64,000 nucleotides of DNA from Rahnella sp. AA (GTDB lineage Bacteria > Pseudomonadota > Gammaproteobacteria > Enterobacterales > Enterobacteriaceae): positions 429,158 through 493,157 of the forward strand of contig NZ_PITQ01000004.1 of assembly GCF_002834385.1 (NCBI RefSeq). Reading direction: 5' to 3'. The notes under the pieces were generated by a model. That model worked only from the letters and a program-made list of their open reading frames with translations, was not told the origin of the DNA and did not search any database. Position numbers and translations under genes: made by a program. Positions 37,021 to 49,097 of the stretch are shown in pieces; position 1 is the first letter of the stretch; the number at the start of each line of letters is the position of its first letter.

Positions 37021-37021
<1 letters not shown>
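36149..37021 (-). CDS. sucD: Succinyl-CoA synthetase alpha subunit SucD
   Basis: This 290-residue subunit (E. coli 289) binds CoA and carries the phosphohistidine. The N-terminal Rossmann motif [14 protein letters not shown] is the CoA-binding loop, and GHAGAI (about 244-249) holds the active-site His. The enzyme makes succinate and ATP from succinyl-CoA in the TCA cycle. The ATG overlaps the sucC stop by one base. It is the last gene of the operon. Confidence 0.97.
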
Positions 37022-38187
<1,166 letters not shown>

Positions 38188-38283
38188 GATGTTCTATCCA
38201 TTCTTTAGTAGGAAGGCTTATCAGGGCACAGCAGGCTGTGCCACAGATTTTTACGATCTCTATTTCTTTCGTTCCGCCGGGGA

Positions 38284-39513
38284 CTAAACGTCCAGCAGCA
38301 GACGAGCCGGATCTTCCAGCATTTCTTTAATGGTCACCAGGAAGCCGACAGATTCGCGGCCATCAACCAGACGGTGATCGTAGGACAGTGCCAGATACAT
38401 CATTGGCAAGATCACAACCTGACCGTTTACCGCCATCGGACGATCTTTAATGGCATGCATGCCCAGAATCGCACTCTGTGGTGGGTTGATAATCGGGGTC
38501 GACATCAGTGAACCGAAGACGCCGCCGTTGGTCACAGTAAAGTTACCGCCGGTCAGTTCTTCCACTTTCAGTTTGCCGTCACGGCCTTTGATCGCCAGCT
38601 CTTTGATTTGCTTTTCGATGTCAGCCATGCCCAGCGTATCCACATCGCGCAGAACCGGCGTTACCAGGCCACGAGGCGTAGAAACGGCGATGCTCACGTC
38701 GAAGTAGTTGTGGTAAACCACATCTTCGCCATCAATAGAAGCGTTCACTTCCGGGTAACGTTTCAGCGCTTCAACCACGGCTTTCAGATAGAAAGACATG
38801 AAGCCCAGGCGTACACCGTGACGTTTTTCGAAACCATCACCGTACTGCTTACGCAGATCCATGATTGGCTTCATGTTGATTTCGTTGAAGGTTGTCAGCA
38901 TTGCGGTGCTGTTTTTCGCTTCAAGCAGACGCTCAGCAACACGCTTACGCAGACGGGTCATCGGCACGCGTTTTTCGCTGCGTGAACCCAGAGCCGGTGC
39001 AGCGCTGGTAGCGGCAGGAGCCGCTGCGGGTGCAGCCGCAGGTTTCGCGTCTTTGGCTTTCGCCAGGTGTTGCTCGACATCTTCACGGGTCAGACGACCA
39101 CCGACACCGCTGCCTTTGATCGCGTTAGCATCCAGAGAATGCTCGGCAATCAGACGGCGGATTGCCGGGCTGAGTGCATCGTTGCTTTCTTCTTCCAGAG
39201 CGGCGGTATGGCGTGCAGCAGGAGTCGCTTCTTTATCGGAGCTTTTCTCAGTGCTTGGCTTGCCGGAGCTGTTACCCGGACGAATGCGCGCCAGAATCTG
39301 ACGGGAAATGACCGTTGCGCCTTCATCTTCGATAATGCTGTCCAGAATACCGGCTTCACTTGCCGGCACTTCCAGAACCACTTTATCGGTTTCAATTTCT
39401 ACCAGTACATCGTCACGCTCAACGCTGTCGCCCGGTTTTTTATGCCAGGTTGCAACCGTCGCATCTGCCACGGATTCAGGAAGGTCAGGGACCAGAATAT
39501 CTACGCTACTCAT
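38284..39513 (-). CDS. sucB: Dihydrolipoyl succinyltransferase SucB (2-oxoglutarate dehydrogenase E2)
   Basis: This 409-residue E2 component has one lipoyl domain (lysine in [13 protein letters not shown], about residue 44), a peripheral-subunit-binding domain ([22 protein letters not shown], about 112-135), an Ala/Pro linker and the catalytic domain ending with the active-site motif [12 protein letters not shown]. coli SucB is 405 aa. It receives succinyl groups from SucA and passes them to CoA. Confidence 0.97.
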   Translation of the reverse strand: MSSVDILVPDLPESVADATVATWHKKPGDSVERDDVLVEIETDKVVLEVPASEAGILDSIIEDEGATVISRQILARIRPGNSSGKPSTEKSSDKEATPAARHTAALEEESNDALSPAIRRLIAEHSLDANAIKGSGVGGRLTREDVEQHLAKAKDAKPAAAPAAAPAATSAAPALGSRSEKRVPMTRLRKRVAERLLEAKNSTAMLTTFNEINMKPIMDLRKQYGDGFEKRHGVRLGFMSFYLKAVVEALKRYPEVNASIDGEDVVYHNYFDVSIAVSTPRGLVTPVLRDVDTLGMADIEKQIKELAIKGRDGKLKVEELTGGNFTVTNGGVFGSLMSTPIINPPQSAILGMHAIKDRPMAVNGQVVILPMMYLALSYDHRLVDGRESVGFLVTIKEMLEDPARLLLDV

Positions 39514-39558
39514 TATAAATCCTTCTTATGTTCCATAGTGTTAACTCACGCCAACGCG

Positions 39559-42366
39559 TTATTTAACGTTCAGCGCATCGTTAACCAGATCTTGCTGTTG
39601 CTTCTGGTGAACGGACATGTAACCCACTGCCGGAGAAGCAGAGGCCGGACGTCCTGCGTAACGTAAAGAAGCCCCGAAAGGAATCACTTCACGGAAGTTG
39701 TGCTGGCTGCAATACCACGCGCCCTGGTTCAGCGGCTCTTCCTGACACCAGACGAAATCATGAACGTGTGAGAATTTCTCAAGCACTTCCTGAATCGCTT
39801 TGTGCGGGAACGGATACAGCTGTTCGATACGAACGATAGCCACGTCGGTTTGCTCGTTTTTGCGACGTTGTTCCAGCAGGTCGTAATACACCTTGCCTGA
39901 GCACATCACCACGCGCTTAACCTGTTTTGGATCCAGTTCGTCTACTTCACCAATCGCTGGCAGGAAGCTGCCGTTAGCCAGTTCATCGAGCGTAGAAACC
40001 GCCAGAGGATGACGCAACAGAGACTTCGGTGACATCACGATCAGCGGGCGACGCATACCACGCAGCGCCTGACGACGGATCATGTGGTAAACCTGTGCCG
40101 GGGTCGACGGGATACAAACCTGCATGTTTTGCTCAGCGCAAAGTTGCAGATAACGTTCCAGACGCGCGGAGGAGTGCTCCGGCCCCTGCCCTTCGTAACC
40201 GTGCGGCAGCAACATCACCAGACCACACATGCGGCCCCATTTCTGTTCGCCGGAGCTGATGAACTGGTCGATAACCACCTGCGCACCGTTGGCGAAATCG
40301 CCGAACTGTGCTTCCCAGATAGTCAGCGTACGCGGCTCAGCCGTGGCATAACCGTATTCAAACGCCAGCACCGCTTCTTCGGAAAGCACGGAATCCCAGA
40401 CGTTGAATTCGCCCTGGCTGTTGTGAATATTCGCCAGCGGCACATACACGGAACCGTTTTTCTGGTTGTGGATCACAGCGTGGCGATGGAAGAACGTGCC
40501 GCGACCGGTGTCTTCACCGGAAAGACGGATCGGAATACCTTCGTCTACCAGCGTAGCGTACGCCAGATTTTCTGCGCCGCCCCAGTCGAATTTCTTATTA
40601 CCTTCGGCCATTTCGTTACGGTCGCCGTAAATCTTGGCAACGCGTGACTGCATTTCGATAGCATCAGGCACATGGCTGACGCGGCGCGCCAGTTCCTGCA
40701 AGCGTTTCAGCTCAACCTTGTTCGGATAAGCTTCATCCCACTCGTGGTTCAGGTACGGTGACCAGGTAAAAGTGTGCATGTCATTCTGACGCCACTCTTC
40801 CACCACACACTCGCCCGCATCCAGCGCATCACGATACAAATTGACCATTTCCGTGGCATCTTCGAGACTGGCCACGTTTTGCTCGGTCAGAATGTCAGCA
40901 TAGATTTTACGCGGCGTCGGGTGTTTCTTGATCTTGTGGTACATCAGTGGCTGGGTTGCGCTCGGTTCGTCGGCCTCGTTATGGCCGTGGCGACGGTAGC
41001 AAACCAGATCGATCATGACGTCACGTTTAAAGGTGTTACGGAAATCCAATGCCAGGCGGGTCACGAACGCGACCGCTTCAGGGTCATCGGCATTGACGTG
41101 GAAAATCGGTGCCTGCACCATTTTCGCAATATCGGTACAGTAATCGGTAGAACGCGCATCTTTCGGATTCGAGGTGGTGAAGCCCACCTGGTTATTGATG
41201 ACGATACGCACGGTACCGCCCACTTCATAACCGCGTGCCAGCGACATGTTCAGGGTTTCCTGAACCACACCCTGACCGGTAATTGCCGCATCACCATGAA
41301 TGGTGATTGGCAGAACCATGTTGCTGCGTGCTTCGTCCAGACGGTCACGACGGGCACGAACAGAACCGATAACCACCGGGCTGACGATTTCCAGGTGCGA
41401 CGGGTTAAACGCCAGCGCCAGGTGAACCATACCGCCTTCGGTTTCCACATCAGACGAATAGCCCATGTGGTATTTCACGTCACCGGTACCCAGGTGTTCT
41501 TTATGTTTGCCGGAGAACTCATCGAACAGGTCCTGAGGTTTTTTCCCCAGCACGTTGATCAGCACGTTCAGACGGCCACGGTGCGCCATACCCAGCACCA
41601 CTTCGCGCGTTCCATTTTTGCCTGCATGACGGATCATGTCTTTCAGCATCGGAACCAGCGCATCGCCACCTTCGAGGGAGAAGCGTTTTGCGCCCGGGAA
41701 TTTCGCGCCCAGATAACGTTCCAGACCTTCTGCGGCGGTCAGTTCTTTCAGGAACGTTTTCTTCTCGTCATTGCTGAATTTCGCACGACCGGCTACCGAT
41801 TCAATACGCTGTTGGATCCAGCGTTTTTCTTCGGTGTTGGTGATGTGCATATATTCCGCCCCAATGGAGCCGCAATAGGTTTGCTTCAGGGCTTTATACA
41901 GCTCGCCGAGCTGCATGGTTTCCCTGCCAATGGCAAAAGAACCGACGTTGAAGGTTTCCTGGAAATCAGCCTGCGTCAGATGATGGAATGCAGGGTCCAG
42001 ATCAGGCACATCGTCCAGTTTCCACAGGCCGAGGGGATCAAGGTTTGCATTCTGGTGACCACGGAAGCGGAAGGCGTTGATTAACTGCAGCACCTTAACT
42101 TGCTTGGCATCCGTATCAGGATCGCTGATGGAGGAATTGTAACGTGACGCATCTTTCGCCAGACGGCGGAAGTAGTCGCGAGTTTGTGAATGGAGTTGCT
42201 CTGGTTTGACACCCACTGTTGGTAGCTGTTTAAAAATCGAACGCCAGCTATCGTCAACGGAACCAGGATCGGTTAAGTAGTCTTCATAGAGTTGCTCTAT
42301 GTAAGACTGGTTTGCACCCGCCAGATAGGAGGAATCCAGCCAGGCCTTCATTGCGCCGTTCTGCAT
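39559..42366 (-). CDS. sucA: 2-oxoglutarate dehydrogenase E1 component SucA
   Basis: This 935-residue thiamine-diphosphate enzyme (E. coli 933) decarboxylates 2-oxoglutarate and transfers the succinyl unit to SucB. The N-terminal segment MKAWLDSSYLAGANQSYIEQLY is typical, and the TPP-binding GDAAITGQGVVQET and DLVCYRRHGHNEADEP segments are clear. It lies 391 bases after sdhB, with a hairpin near the sdhB end and room for an internal promoter. Confidence 0.98.
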   Translation of the reverse strand: MQNGAMKAWLDSSYLAGANQSYIEQLYEDYLTDPGSVDDSWRSIFKQLPTVGVKPEQLHSQTRDYFRRLAKDASRYNSSISDPDTDAKQVKVLQLINAFRFRGHQNANLDPLGLWKLDDVPDLDPAFHHLTQADFQETFNVGSFAIGRETMQLGELYKALKQTYCGSIGAEYMHITNTEEKRWIQQRIESVAGRAKFSNDEKKTFLKELTAAEGLERYLGAKFPGAKRFSLEGGDALVPMLKDMIRHAGKNGTREVVLGMAHRGRLNVLINVLGKKPQDLFDEFSGKHKEHLGTGDVKYHMGYSSDVETEGGMVHLALAFNPSHLEIVSPVVIGSVRARRDRLDEARSNMVLPITIHGDAAITGQGVVQETLNMSLARGYEVGGTVRIVINNQVGFTTSNPKDARSTDYCTDIAKMVQAPIFHVNADDPEAVAFVTRLALDFRNTFKRDVMIDLVCYRRHGHNEADEPSATQPLMYHKIKKHPTPRKIYADILTEQNVASLEDATEMVNLYRDALDAGECVVEEWRQNDMHTFTWSPYLNHEWDEAYPNKVELKRLQELARRVSHVPDAIEMQSRVAKIYGDRNEMAEGNKKFDWGGAENLAYATLVDEGIPIRLSGEDTGRGTFFHRHAVIHNQKNGSVYVPLANIHNSQGEFNVWDSVLSEEAVLAFEYGYATAEPRTLTIWEAQFGDFANGAQVVIDQFISSGEQKWGRMCGLVMLLPHGYEGQGPEHSSARLERYLQLCAEQNMQVCIPSTPAQVYHMIRRQALRGMRRPLIVMSPKSLLRHPLAVSTLDELANGSFLPAIGEVDELDPKQVKRVVMCSGKVYYDLLEQRRKNEQTDVAIVRIEQLYPFPHKAIQEVLEKFSHVHDFVWCQEEPLNQGAWYCSQHNFREVIPFGASLRYAGRPASASPAVGYMSVHQKQQQDLVNDALNVK

Positions 42367-42758
42367 CGTGATCCCTTAAGCTTTGAAGCTTTAGTTTTCG
42401 CCGTGGTTAATAATATTGACCGTGATACACCGCGGTAAAACGGTTTTCCATACTAAAACAGTTCGTTGGTTGAGCGTTTGGCTCTTCAAGGAACCTTCAG
42501 AAATCCGCCTGGTGCGTGACTGATTTTTGAAGTTGCCCTGCTTTTTTCCCCTTTTTTCCATGCCCCTTATTTTTACCCGGCTATCTTACTCCTGTCAGGC
42601 GCAACTTTGTTGCACTTGTTGCTACTTTGTTATTAAAAAATTACTTATTTGCTATCAACGCCTCAGTTACGGCATTTGTAACTAAAGAAAGCAAAGCCTG
42701 CGGGTGAGTAAATAACAGCGGGAACCTGAGTTCCCGCTGATGGCATGACCTTCTGAAC
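42367..42758 (-). other. sdhB-sucA intergenic region
   Basis: No gene is seen here. Just after sdhB a strong hairpin, CAGCGGGAAC/GTTCCCGCTG (42716-42739), is followed by TTATTTA on the minus strand and may partly terminate or protect sdh mRNA. The rest is T- and C-rich on the plus strand. E. coli has a weak sucA promoter and REP elements in the same interval. Confidence 0.65.
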
Positions 42759-43475
42759 TCAGGCGCCCCGCTGTAGCAGCATCGATTTGATGTGCCCGAT
42801 AGCTTTCGTCGGGTTCAAACCTTTAGGACACACACTCACACAGTTCATGATGCTGTGGCAGCGGAATACGCTGAAAGCATCGTTCAGATCGTCGAGTCGC
42901 GATTGGGTTTCGGTATCGCGGCTGTCGATAAGGAAACGGTAAGCGGCCAGAAGACCTGCCGGACCGACAAATTTGTCCGGGTTCCACCAGAAAGACGGGC
43001 AGGACGTCGAACAACAGGCGCAGAGAATACATTCGTACAATCCGTCCAGTTTTTCACGCTCATCCGGCATCTGTAAATGTTCCCGCGCCGGAGGATTTTT
43101 CCCATCATTCAACAGGTAAGGCTTAATCTTCTCATACTGCTTATAGAATTGCCCCATGTCCACAACAAGGTCACGCACAACGGGTAATCCCGGCAACGGG
43201 CGGATAACAATTTTCTTGCTGCCGTGACGTAACGTTGAAACCGGGGTGATGCACGCCAGACCGTTTTTACCATTCATGTTAACGCCGTCGGAACCACACA
43301 CACCTTCACGGCATGAGCGGCGGAACGCCAGCGTAGGATCCTGTTCTTTCAGCAAAATCAGCGCGTCGAGCAACATCATGTCGCGCCCTTCTTTGGCTTC
43401 CAGCACGTAATCCTTCATGTACGGTACGTCGTCAACGTCCGGGTTGTAGCGATAAATCGAAAATTCGAGTTTCAT
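42759..43475 (-). CDS. sdhB: Succinate dehydrogenase iron-sulfur subunit SdhB
   Basis: This 238-residue subunit (E. coli 238) carries three clusters: the [2Fe-2S] ligands in SCREGVCGSDG, and the [4Fe-4S] and [3Fe-4S] ligands in CILCACCSTSCPS and CHSIMNCVSVCPKGLNP. It relays electrons from SdhA to the quinone site formed with SdhC and SdhD. It follows sdhA by 19 bases. Confidence 0.98.
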   Translation of the reverse strand: MKLEFSIYRYNPDVDDVPYMKDYVLEAKEGRDMMLLDALILLKEQDPTLAFRRSCREGVCGSDGVNMNGKNGLACITPVSTLRHGSKKIVIRPLPGLPVVRDLVVDMGQFYKQYEKIKPYLLNDGKNPPAREHLQMPDEREKLDGLYECILCACCSTSCPSFWWNPDKFVGPAGLLAAYRFLIDSRDTETQSRLDDLNDAFSVFRCHSIMNCVSVCPKGLNPTKAIGHIKSMLLQRGA

Positions 43476-43494
43476 AATCTGTCTCCGCTCCGCC

Positions 43495-45261
43495 CTAGTA
43501 AGTACGCGCTTTCGGCGGGAAGGCCGCGCGAAGCTTAGGCTGCATGTTTACCTCACGGCGGGTCATGCTTTCTGTTTCCGGCTGATACAGCGTGTGGCAC
43601 AGCCAGTTCGCATCGTCACGTTCCGGGAAGTCGAAGCGGCTGTGTGCGCCACGGCTTTCGGTACGGTAGTTTGCGGAGACGGCAGTAGAAAACGCAGTTT
43701 CCATCAGATTATCCAGCTCCAGACACTCGACGCGCTGGGTGTTGAATTCTGAGGAGGTATCATCCAGACGCGCGGTTTTCAGACGTTCGCGGATCACTTT
43801 CAGTTCTTCCAGACCTTTCGCCATCGCATCACCTTCGCGGAAGACCGAGAAGTTATTCTGCATGCACGATTGCAGGTCTTTACGGATCGCCACCGGATCC
43901 TCGCCGGAACGGGTATTGTTCCAGCGGCTCAGGCGTTCAAGAGACACATCAATGTCATCCTGTGACGCATCGCGGCTGTCACCCTGCTCGGCAATAGATT
44001 CCTGCAAATGCATGCCGGCTGCGCGGCCAAATACCACCAGGTCCAGCAGTGAGTTACCGCCGAGACGGTTTGCGCCGTGAACGGAAACGCAGGCAATTTC
44101 GCCGACCGCGAACAGACCCGGGATCACTTCATCCTGACCCTGTGCGTTTACACGCAGCGCCTGACCGGTCACTTTGGTCGGAATGCCGCCCATCATATAG
44201 TGACAAGTTGGGATAACAGGGATCGGCTCTTTGACCGGATCGACGTGCGCAAAGGTACGCGACAATTCCAGAATACCCGGCAGGCGGGATTCCAGAACGT
44301 CTTTACCCAGATGATCGAGTTTCAGTTTGGCGTGCGGGCCCCACGGACCTTCGCAGCCACGGCCTTCACGGATTTCAATCATGATGGAACGCGCCACCAC
44401 GTCACGACCTGCCAGGTCTTTGGCATTTGGCGCATAACGTTCCATGAAACGCTCGCCATCTTTATTCAGCAGATAGCCACCTTCACCACGGCAGCCTTCT
44501 GTCACCAGGACGCCCGCACCGGCAATACCGGTCGGGTGGAACTGCCACATTTCCATATCCTGCACCGGCACACCGGCGCGCAGTGCCATACCCACGCCGT
44601 CGCCGGTATTAATGTGTGCATTGGTGGTGGACTGATAAATACGGCCTGCGCCGCCGGTTGCCAGCACGGTCGCTTTGGCTTTGAAGTACACCACTTCACC
44701 GGTTTCGATACAGATTGCCGTACAGCCGACGATCGCGCCGTCCTGATTCTTCACTAAATCCAGTGAATACCATTCGGAGAAAATCGTTGTACCGTTTTTG
44801 AGGTTTTGTTGATAGAGCGTATGTAACAGTGCATGACCGGTACGGTCGGCTGCTGCTGCCGTACGTGCCGCCTGCTCGCCGCCGAAGTTCTTCGACTGAC
44901 CACCAAACGGACGCTGGTAAATACGGCCGTCATCAAGACGGGAGAAAGGCAATCCCATGTGTTCGAGTTCCAGAATCGCTTCCGGCCCGGTTTTACACAT
45001 ATATTCAATGGCGTCCTGATCACCGATGTAGTCGGAACCTTTTACGGTGTCGTACATATGCCATTCCCAGTCATCCTCATGCGTGTTACCCAGCGCAACG
45101 GTAATACCGCCCTGAGCAGACACCGTATGGGAGCGGGTCGGGAAGACTTTGGAAATCAGGGCGCAGGACAGGCCCTGTTGTGAAATCTGTAACGCGGCAC
45201 GCATACCGGCGCCACCTGCACCGATAACGACAGCATCAAACTCTCTGACTGGCAGATTCAT
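43495..45261 (-). CDS. sdhA: Succinate dehydrogenase flavoprotein subunit SdhA
   Basis: This 588-residue flavoprotein (E. coli 588) oxidises succinate to fumarate. The dinucleotide-binding fold [11 protein letters not shown] lies near residues 14-24, and the FAD-attaching His is in [10 protein letters not shown] (about residue 45). [21 protein letters not shown] and the catalytic Arg region follow. It starts three bases after sdhD. Confidence 0.98.
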   Translation of the reverse strand: MNLPVREFDAVVIGAGGAGMRAALQISQQGLSCALISKVFPTRSHTVSAQGGITVALGNTHEDDWEWHMYDTVKGSDYIGDQDAIEYMCKTGPEAILELEHMGLPFSRLDDGRIYQRPFGGQSKNFGGEQAARTAAAADRTGHALLHTLYQQNLKNGTTIFSEWYSLDLVKNQDGAIVGCTAICIETGEVVYFKAKATVLATGGAGRIYQSTTNAHINTGDGVGMALRAGVPVQDMEMWQFHPTGIAGAGVLVTEGCRGEGGYLLNKDGERFMERYAPNAKDLAGRDVVARSIMIEIREGRGCEGPWGPHAKLKLDHLGKDVLESRLPGILELSRTFAHVDPVKEPIPVIPTCHYMMGGIPTKVTGQALRVNAQGQDEVIPGLFAVGEIACVSVHGANRLGGNSLLDLVVFGRAAGMHLQESIAEQGDSRDASQDDIDVSLERLSRWNNTRSGEDPVAIRKDLQSCMQNNFSVFREGDAMAKGLEELKVIRERLKTARLDDTSSEFNTQRVECLELDNLMETAFSTAVSANYRTESRGAHSRFDFPERDDANWLCHTLYQPETESMTRREVNMQPKLRAAFPPKARTY

Positions 45262-45264
45262 TTA

Positions 45265-45612
45265 CTACGCTCCCCAAACAACAATTGTTCCGTAAAGTAG
45301 GTAAACCACTAACGTGACGACGATGGCCAGTTGCAGCACCAGTCGGACAGCTACCGGTTTGACATAGTCCGTTAACACCTGCCACATGCCGATCCACGCA
45401 TGAATCAAAATCGACAGCAATGCCAGCAGTGTGAATACTTTCGTGATGGAGGAAGAGAAGAAGCCATGCCAGACATCAAAAGTCAGTTCCTGAGCCAGAA
45501 CCACAAAGCCCAGAATATAAAGGATGTACAAGGTGAGGATGATCGCGGAAGCACGCAGTAACAGCCAGTCGTGCACACCATTGCGTCCCAATGCAGAAAC
45601 GTTGCTTACCAT
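45265..45612 (-). CDS. sdhD: Succinate dehydrogenase membrane anchor SdhD
   Basis: This 115-residue subunit (E. coli 115) has three transmembrane helices. His71 (haem b ligand) and Asp82-Tyr83 (ubiquinone site) are at the same positions as in E. coli. The ATG at 45612 overlaps sdhC by seven bases. A much longer frame from 45774 runs inside sdhC and is not the gene. Confidence 0.96.
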   Translation of the reverse strand: MVSNVSALGRNGVHDWLLLRASAIILTLYILYILGFVVLAQELTFDVWHGFFSSSITKVFTLLALLSILIHAWIGMWQVLTDYVKPVAVRLVLQLAIVVTLVVYLLYGTIVVWGA

Positions 45613-45995
45613 ACGAGGACTCCAGCCAGAATTGACAGCACGACGGTCAGACCGATTGCCACCTGGGCAGAACGGGTACCGGCAGCCAAACTCTCTTCGA
45701 TATAGCCAAAATCCATCAGCAAGTGGCGAATGCCACCGCAGACGTGATAGGCCAGCGCAGTGAGTATTCCCCAAAAGATGAATTTGACGAAGAAGCTATT
45801 CATGATGGCAGCAGCTTGTGCAAACCCTTCAGGAGAAGAGAGAGACAGGCCTAACAGCCAGAGGAGGATACCGACGGCGACGAAGGTAATTACGCCAGAG
45901 ACTCGGTGTAAGATGGACGCTATCGCAGTAACAGGAAACCGGATCGTTTGCAGATCCAGATTGACAGGTCTTTGTTTTTTCACGGTTTTGCCCAC
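45606..45995 (-). CDS. sdhC: Succinate dehydrogenase cytochrome b556 subunit SdhC
   Basis: This 129-residue subunit (E. coli 129) begins [16 protein letters not shown] and has three helices. The haem-ligating His84 is in [10 protein letters not shown], and the quinone-site Ser and Arg are in SILHRVSG (about 27-34). It is the first gene of sdhCDAB-sucABCD and is divergent from gltA across a 962-base region. Confidence 0.97.
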   Translation of the reverse strand: MGKTVKKQRPVNLDLQTIRFPVTAIASILHRVSGVITFVAVGILLWLLGLSLSSPEGFAQAAAIMNSFFVKFIFWGILTALAYHVCGGIRHLLMDFGYIEESLAAGTRSAQVAIGLTVVLSILAGVLVW

Positions 45996-46957
45996 ACAGC
46001 TCTTATTATTTTACTTCCTCCGGCCCGGAGCAGTATGTCAGACAGCATCTATCCTTCGTTCTTTGCGCTGCTGGTGCGTTGGCTGCGTTTACTCACCCTA
46101 ATCACTGACTGGAGTCAGCTCATAGGACTCGTTCGCTTGCCGCCTTCCCGCAACGCAAATTACTTGGATATATCAGAGCTAAAAGCTCAACTTCTCCCGC
46201 GCTCAAACAACGACATCCGATGTGCTTAAACGGCGCGATAGTCAATTTTCAAAGCCATTCGTGTTACGGCCAGGCGGCAAGTTTGTGAAGCCCCGGGAGC
46301 TTACATAAGTAAGTGACTGGGGTGAACAAATGCAGCCAACAACGCCGTGGCGCGAAGGGCGAAGAAAATGATGCTGGGTGCTCCTACTTCGGATTGTCCG
46401 GAGACCTTGTAGGAGTATAGGTTGATCACATTCTTATTACAATTGCCCTACAAATGCTTTATTCACATTTCTTTTAAACAGTGAGTTAGCTCTCATTTTC
46501 CATAAAAGACACAAAATAAATTATCGAGTTTGACATTTGATCAACATTTCCATTACAAATGAACTATCCCTATAGGACTGTGATACTGAGCACATGCCGG
46601 CTTACGCCACACGCACCAAAATGGTGAAAGTTTCTGAAGAATCAGCGGATCACACAATCGTAATACGGGGTCTTCCCTGACGGCCCAAGTTATGCAAAAG
46701 TGGTGATTGTGTAAATCCTCAACCTCTTCACAGGTACTGAGCGACAGAACAGTTATGATTTACCGAATCGTTAACAACGATGAAACGCCGCTTGTTTGTC
46801 ACAGAGCAGTCTGAGACTGCAATTCGACTGAGCTCTACGTTCCCTCCCCATCCGATCGCAGAGTAAGGCTGATAATAATAATGACCTTACAAGGCGTCGC
46901 TTCCAGGCATTTCTGTTGTTACTGATTTTTAAAAATAAGGCGCTAAGGAGACTGTAA
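45996..46957. other. sdhC-gltA divergent regulatory region
   Basis: No convincing gene lies in these 962 bases. They must hold the divergent sdh and gltA promoters, which in E. coli respond to CRP and ArcA. A structured block at about 46290-46415 contains a stem CTTAC/GTAAG with outer CCCC/GGGG (46290-46322) and CTCCTAC/GTAGGAG (46381-46387 and 46409-46415). The side near gltA is AT-rich (46430-46570). Short open frames here lack ribosome-binding sites and family features. Confidence 0.6.
46288..46416. repeat. Structured intergenic element resembling a dispersed enterobacterial repeat
   Basis: The string AAGTAAGTGACTGGGGTGAA is familiar to me from intergenic repeats in Serratia and Yersinia genomes, but I cannot verify it here. 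The block contains two stem-loops (46290-46322 and 46381-46415). It could be a mobile noncoding repeat or a transcript end structure. Confidence 0.35.
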
Positions 46958-48241
46958 ATGGCTGATAAGAAAGCGACACTTACCCTACAAGGTCACGACC
47001 CGATCGAACTAAACGTGCTTTCCGGCACGCTGGGCCAGGATGAAATAGACATTCGCCCGTTAGGTTCGAAAGGCCTTTTTACCTATGACCCCGGTTTTAC
47101 GTCTACGGCATCCTGTGAATCTAAAATCACCTTCATCGACGGTGACGAAGGGATTCTGCTGCATCGCGGCTTCCCTATCGACCAGTTGGCTCAGGAATCC
47201 ACGTTCCTGGAAGTCAGTTATCTGCTGCTGTACGGAGAAGCTCCGACGCAGGCTCAGTACGAAGATTTCAAAACCAATGTGACACGCCACACGATGGTGC
47301 ATGAGCAGATCACCCGTCTGTTCCACGGTTTCCGTCGTGATTCACACCCGATGGCAGTGCTGTGCGGCGTGACCGGCGCACTGGCTGCGTTTTATCACGA
47401 CTCCATTGATGTTGAAATTGAACGTCATCGTGAAATTGCGGCATACCGCCTGATTTCAAAAATGCCGACTGTGGCAGCAATGTGTTACAAATATTCGATC
47501 GGTCAGCCCTTTGTGTACCCGCGCAACAACCTGTCTTATGCCGGTAACTTCCTGCACATGATGTTCTCGACGCCGTGCGAAGAATACGTCGTGAACCCGG
47601 TACTGGAACGCGCAATGGATCGTATTTTAATCCTGCATGCTGATCACGAACAAAACGCCTCAACCTCCACGGTGCGCACGGCCGGTTCGAGCGGCGCTAA
47701 CCCGTTTGCCTGTATCGCGGCAGGTATTGCGTCCCTGTGGGGGCCGGCGCACGGTGGTGCGAACGAAGCCTGTCTGCGTATGCTGGAAGAAATCAACACC
47801 GTTGAGCACATCCCTGAATTCATCAAACGTGCGAAAGATAAGAATGATTCGTTCCGTCTGATGGGCTTCGGTCACCGCGTATATAAAAATTACGATCCGC
47901 GTGCCACCGTAATGCGTGAGACCTGCCATGAAGTTCTCAATGAGCTGAATATGAAAGACGATCTGCTGGAAGTTGCCATGCAGCTTGAACATATCGCGCT
48001 CAATGACCCGTATTTCATCGAGAAGAAACTGTACCCGAACGTTGACTTCTACTCAGGTATCATACTGAAAGCGATGGGCATTCCTTCTTCGATGTTTACC
48101 GTTATCTTCGCGATGGCGCGTACCGTGGGCTGGATTGCTCACTGGAACGAAATGCATCAGGAAGGGATCAAAATCGCCCGTCCGCGCCAGTTGTATACCG
48201 GCTACGACAAACGCGATTTTCATTCTCAGCTGAAAAAATAA
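46958..48241 (+). CDS. gltA: Citrate synthase GltA
   Basis: This 427-residue type II citrate synthase (E. coli 427) condenses oxaloacetate and acetyl-Co[18 protein letters not shown] and [13 protein letters not shown] hold the catalytic His residues, and the N-terminal NADH-regulatory domain of the Gram-negative hexameric enzymes is present. AAGGAG lies 15 bases before the ATG. It is divergent from sdhC, and a stem-loop follows the stop. Confidence 0.98.
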   Translation: MADKKATLTLQGHDPIELNVLSGTLGQDEIDIRPLGSKGLFTYDPGFTSTASCESKITFIDGDEGILLHRGFPIDQLAQESTFLEVSYLLLYGEAPTQAQYEDFKTNVTRHTMVHEQITRLFHGFRRDSHPMAVLCGVTGALAAFYHDSIDVEIERHREIAAYRLISKMPTVAAMCYKYSIGQPFVYPRNNLSYAGNFLHMMFSTPCEEYVVNPVLERAMDRILILHADHEQNASTSTVRTAGSSGANPFACIAAGIASLWGPAHGGANEACLRMLEEINTVEHIPEFIKRAKDKNDSFRLMGFGHRVYKNYDPRATVMRETCHEVLNELNMKDDLLEVAMQLEHIALNDPYFIEKKLYPNVDFYSGIILKAMGIPSSMFTVIFAMARTVGWIAHWNEMHQEGIKIARPRQLYTGYDKRDFHSQLKK

Positions 48242-48260
48242 GTTTTTGATTACGCTGACA

Positions 48261-48286
48261 AGAAAGGCTCCCCCGGGAGCCTTTCT
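48261..48286. terminator. Hairpin between convergent gltA and nei
   Basis: AGAAAGGCTCC (48261-48271) pairs perfectly with GGAGCCTTTCT (48276-48286), with a CCCG loop, 19 bases after the gltA stop. U tracts are short on both sides. Probably the gltA terminator. Confidence 0.7.
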
Positions 48287-48302
48287 CATTTCAACGCTTT
48301 CG

Positions 48303-49097
48303 TTAAACCTGACACACCGGACACCAGAAAAATGGCCGTGATGATACGCTGCCTCTCTCAATCGGATCGCCGCAACGCTCGCAGGGTTTCCCCGTCCGCC
48401 CGAAAACTTTAAAATGAAACAGCGCACCGTGATGCACATTTTCATCCATTGTACCGCGCGTGGCGTAGGACAAACGCGCGACAGACAAACAGGCGTCGGC
48501 CAGTGCATCCAGCTCTGCGTCATTCAGTTCATTCGGTTTATGGTCGGGCAGCAATTTTGCCAGCCACAAAATTTCCGCACGCAGATAATTTCCCAATCCG
48601 GCCAGAAATGCCTGATCAAGCAACATCCCGCCGAGCTGACGGTTGCGGAATTTCGGCGAAAGTAACCGCTCACGAACCTGCGCGACGGTCAGCGTTTCAT
48701 CCAGCACGTCCGGCCCGATACGTTGCAGGAACGGATGATTTTCAATTTCCGCCGTATCGTAAATGCCGATCTCAGACGCGCTGTACAGCAAGATAGCCGC
48801 GTCCGTGGTTTCGAGTTTTACCCGGAGTGAACGTTTGGTTTCCTTCGGCGTTTCACCGGCCTGAATAACCCGCCAGACGCCATAAAGCTGGTTGTGGCTG
48901 TAGAGCGTCAGGCCGTTGGAAAAGTGCGTGAGCAACGCTTTTCCACGCGTTTCAATGGCGGTGACCTTCGTACCACGTAAAGCAGACTGGTATGGTTTCA
49001 GATTGGGAAAAGCAAACCAGACATCCGTAAGCGGTTTATTAACAACCGCGGCGGCCAGCAAATCGGCAGCGCGGCGAATTTCAGGACCTTCAGGCAT
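48303..49097 (-). CDS. nei: Endonuclease VIII (Nei), oxidised-pyrimidine DNA glycosylase/AP lyase
   Basis: This 264-residue Fpg/Nei-family enzyme (E. coli 263) excises oxidised pyrimidines. It begins [12 protein letters not shown] with the Pro2 nucleophile and Glu3, has the H2TH region [14 protein letters not shown], and ends with the zinc finger [11 protein letters not shown] and CPVC. The start overlaps the pcp stop by one base, so the two are co-transcribed. Confidence 0.96.
   Translation of the reverse strand: MPEGPEIRRAADLLAAAVVNKPLTDVWFAFPNLKPYQSALRGTKVTAIETRGKALLTHFSNGLTLYSHNQLYGVWRVIQAGETPKETKRSLRVKLETTDAAILLYSASEIGIYDTAEIENHPFLQRIGPDVLDETLTVAQVRERLLSPKFRNRQLGGMLLDQAFLAGLGNYLRAEILWLAKLLPDHKPNELNDAELDALADACLSVARLSYATRGTMDENVHHGALFHFKVFGRTGKPCERCGDPIERGSVSSRPFFWCPVCQV

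Noticed and set aside
45948..46229. Open frame of 93 codons in the sdhC-gltA region
   Set aside because: It overlaps the sdhC start, has no ribosome-binding site and no family resemblance.
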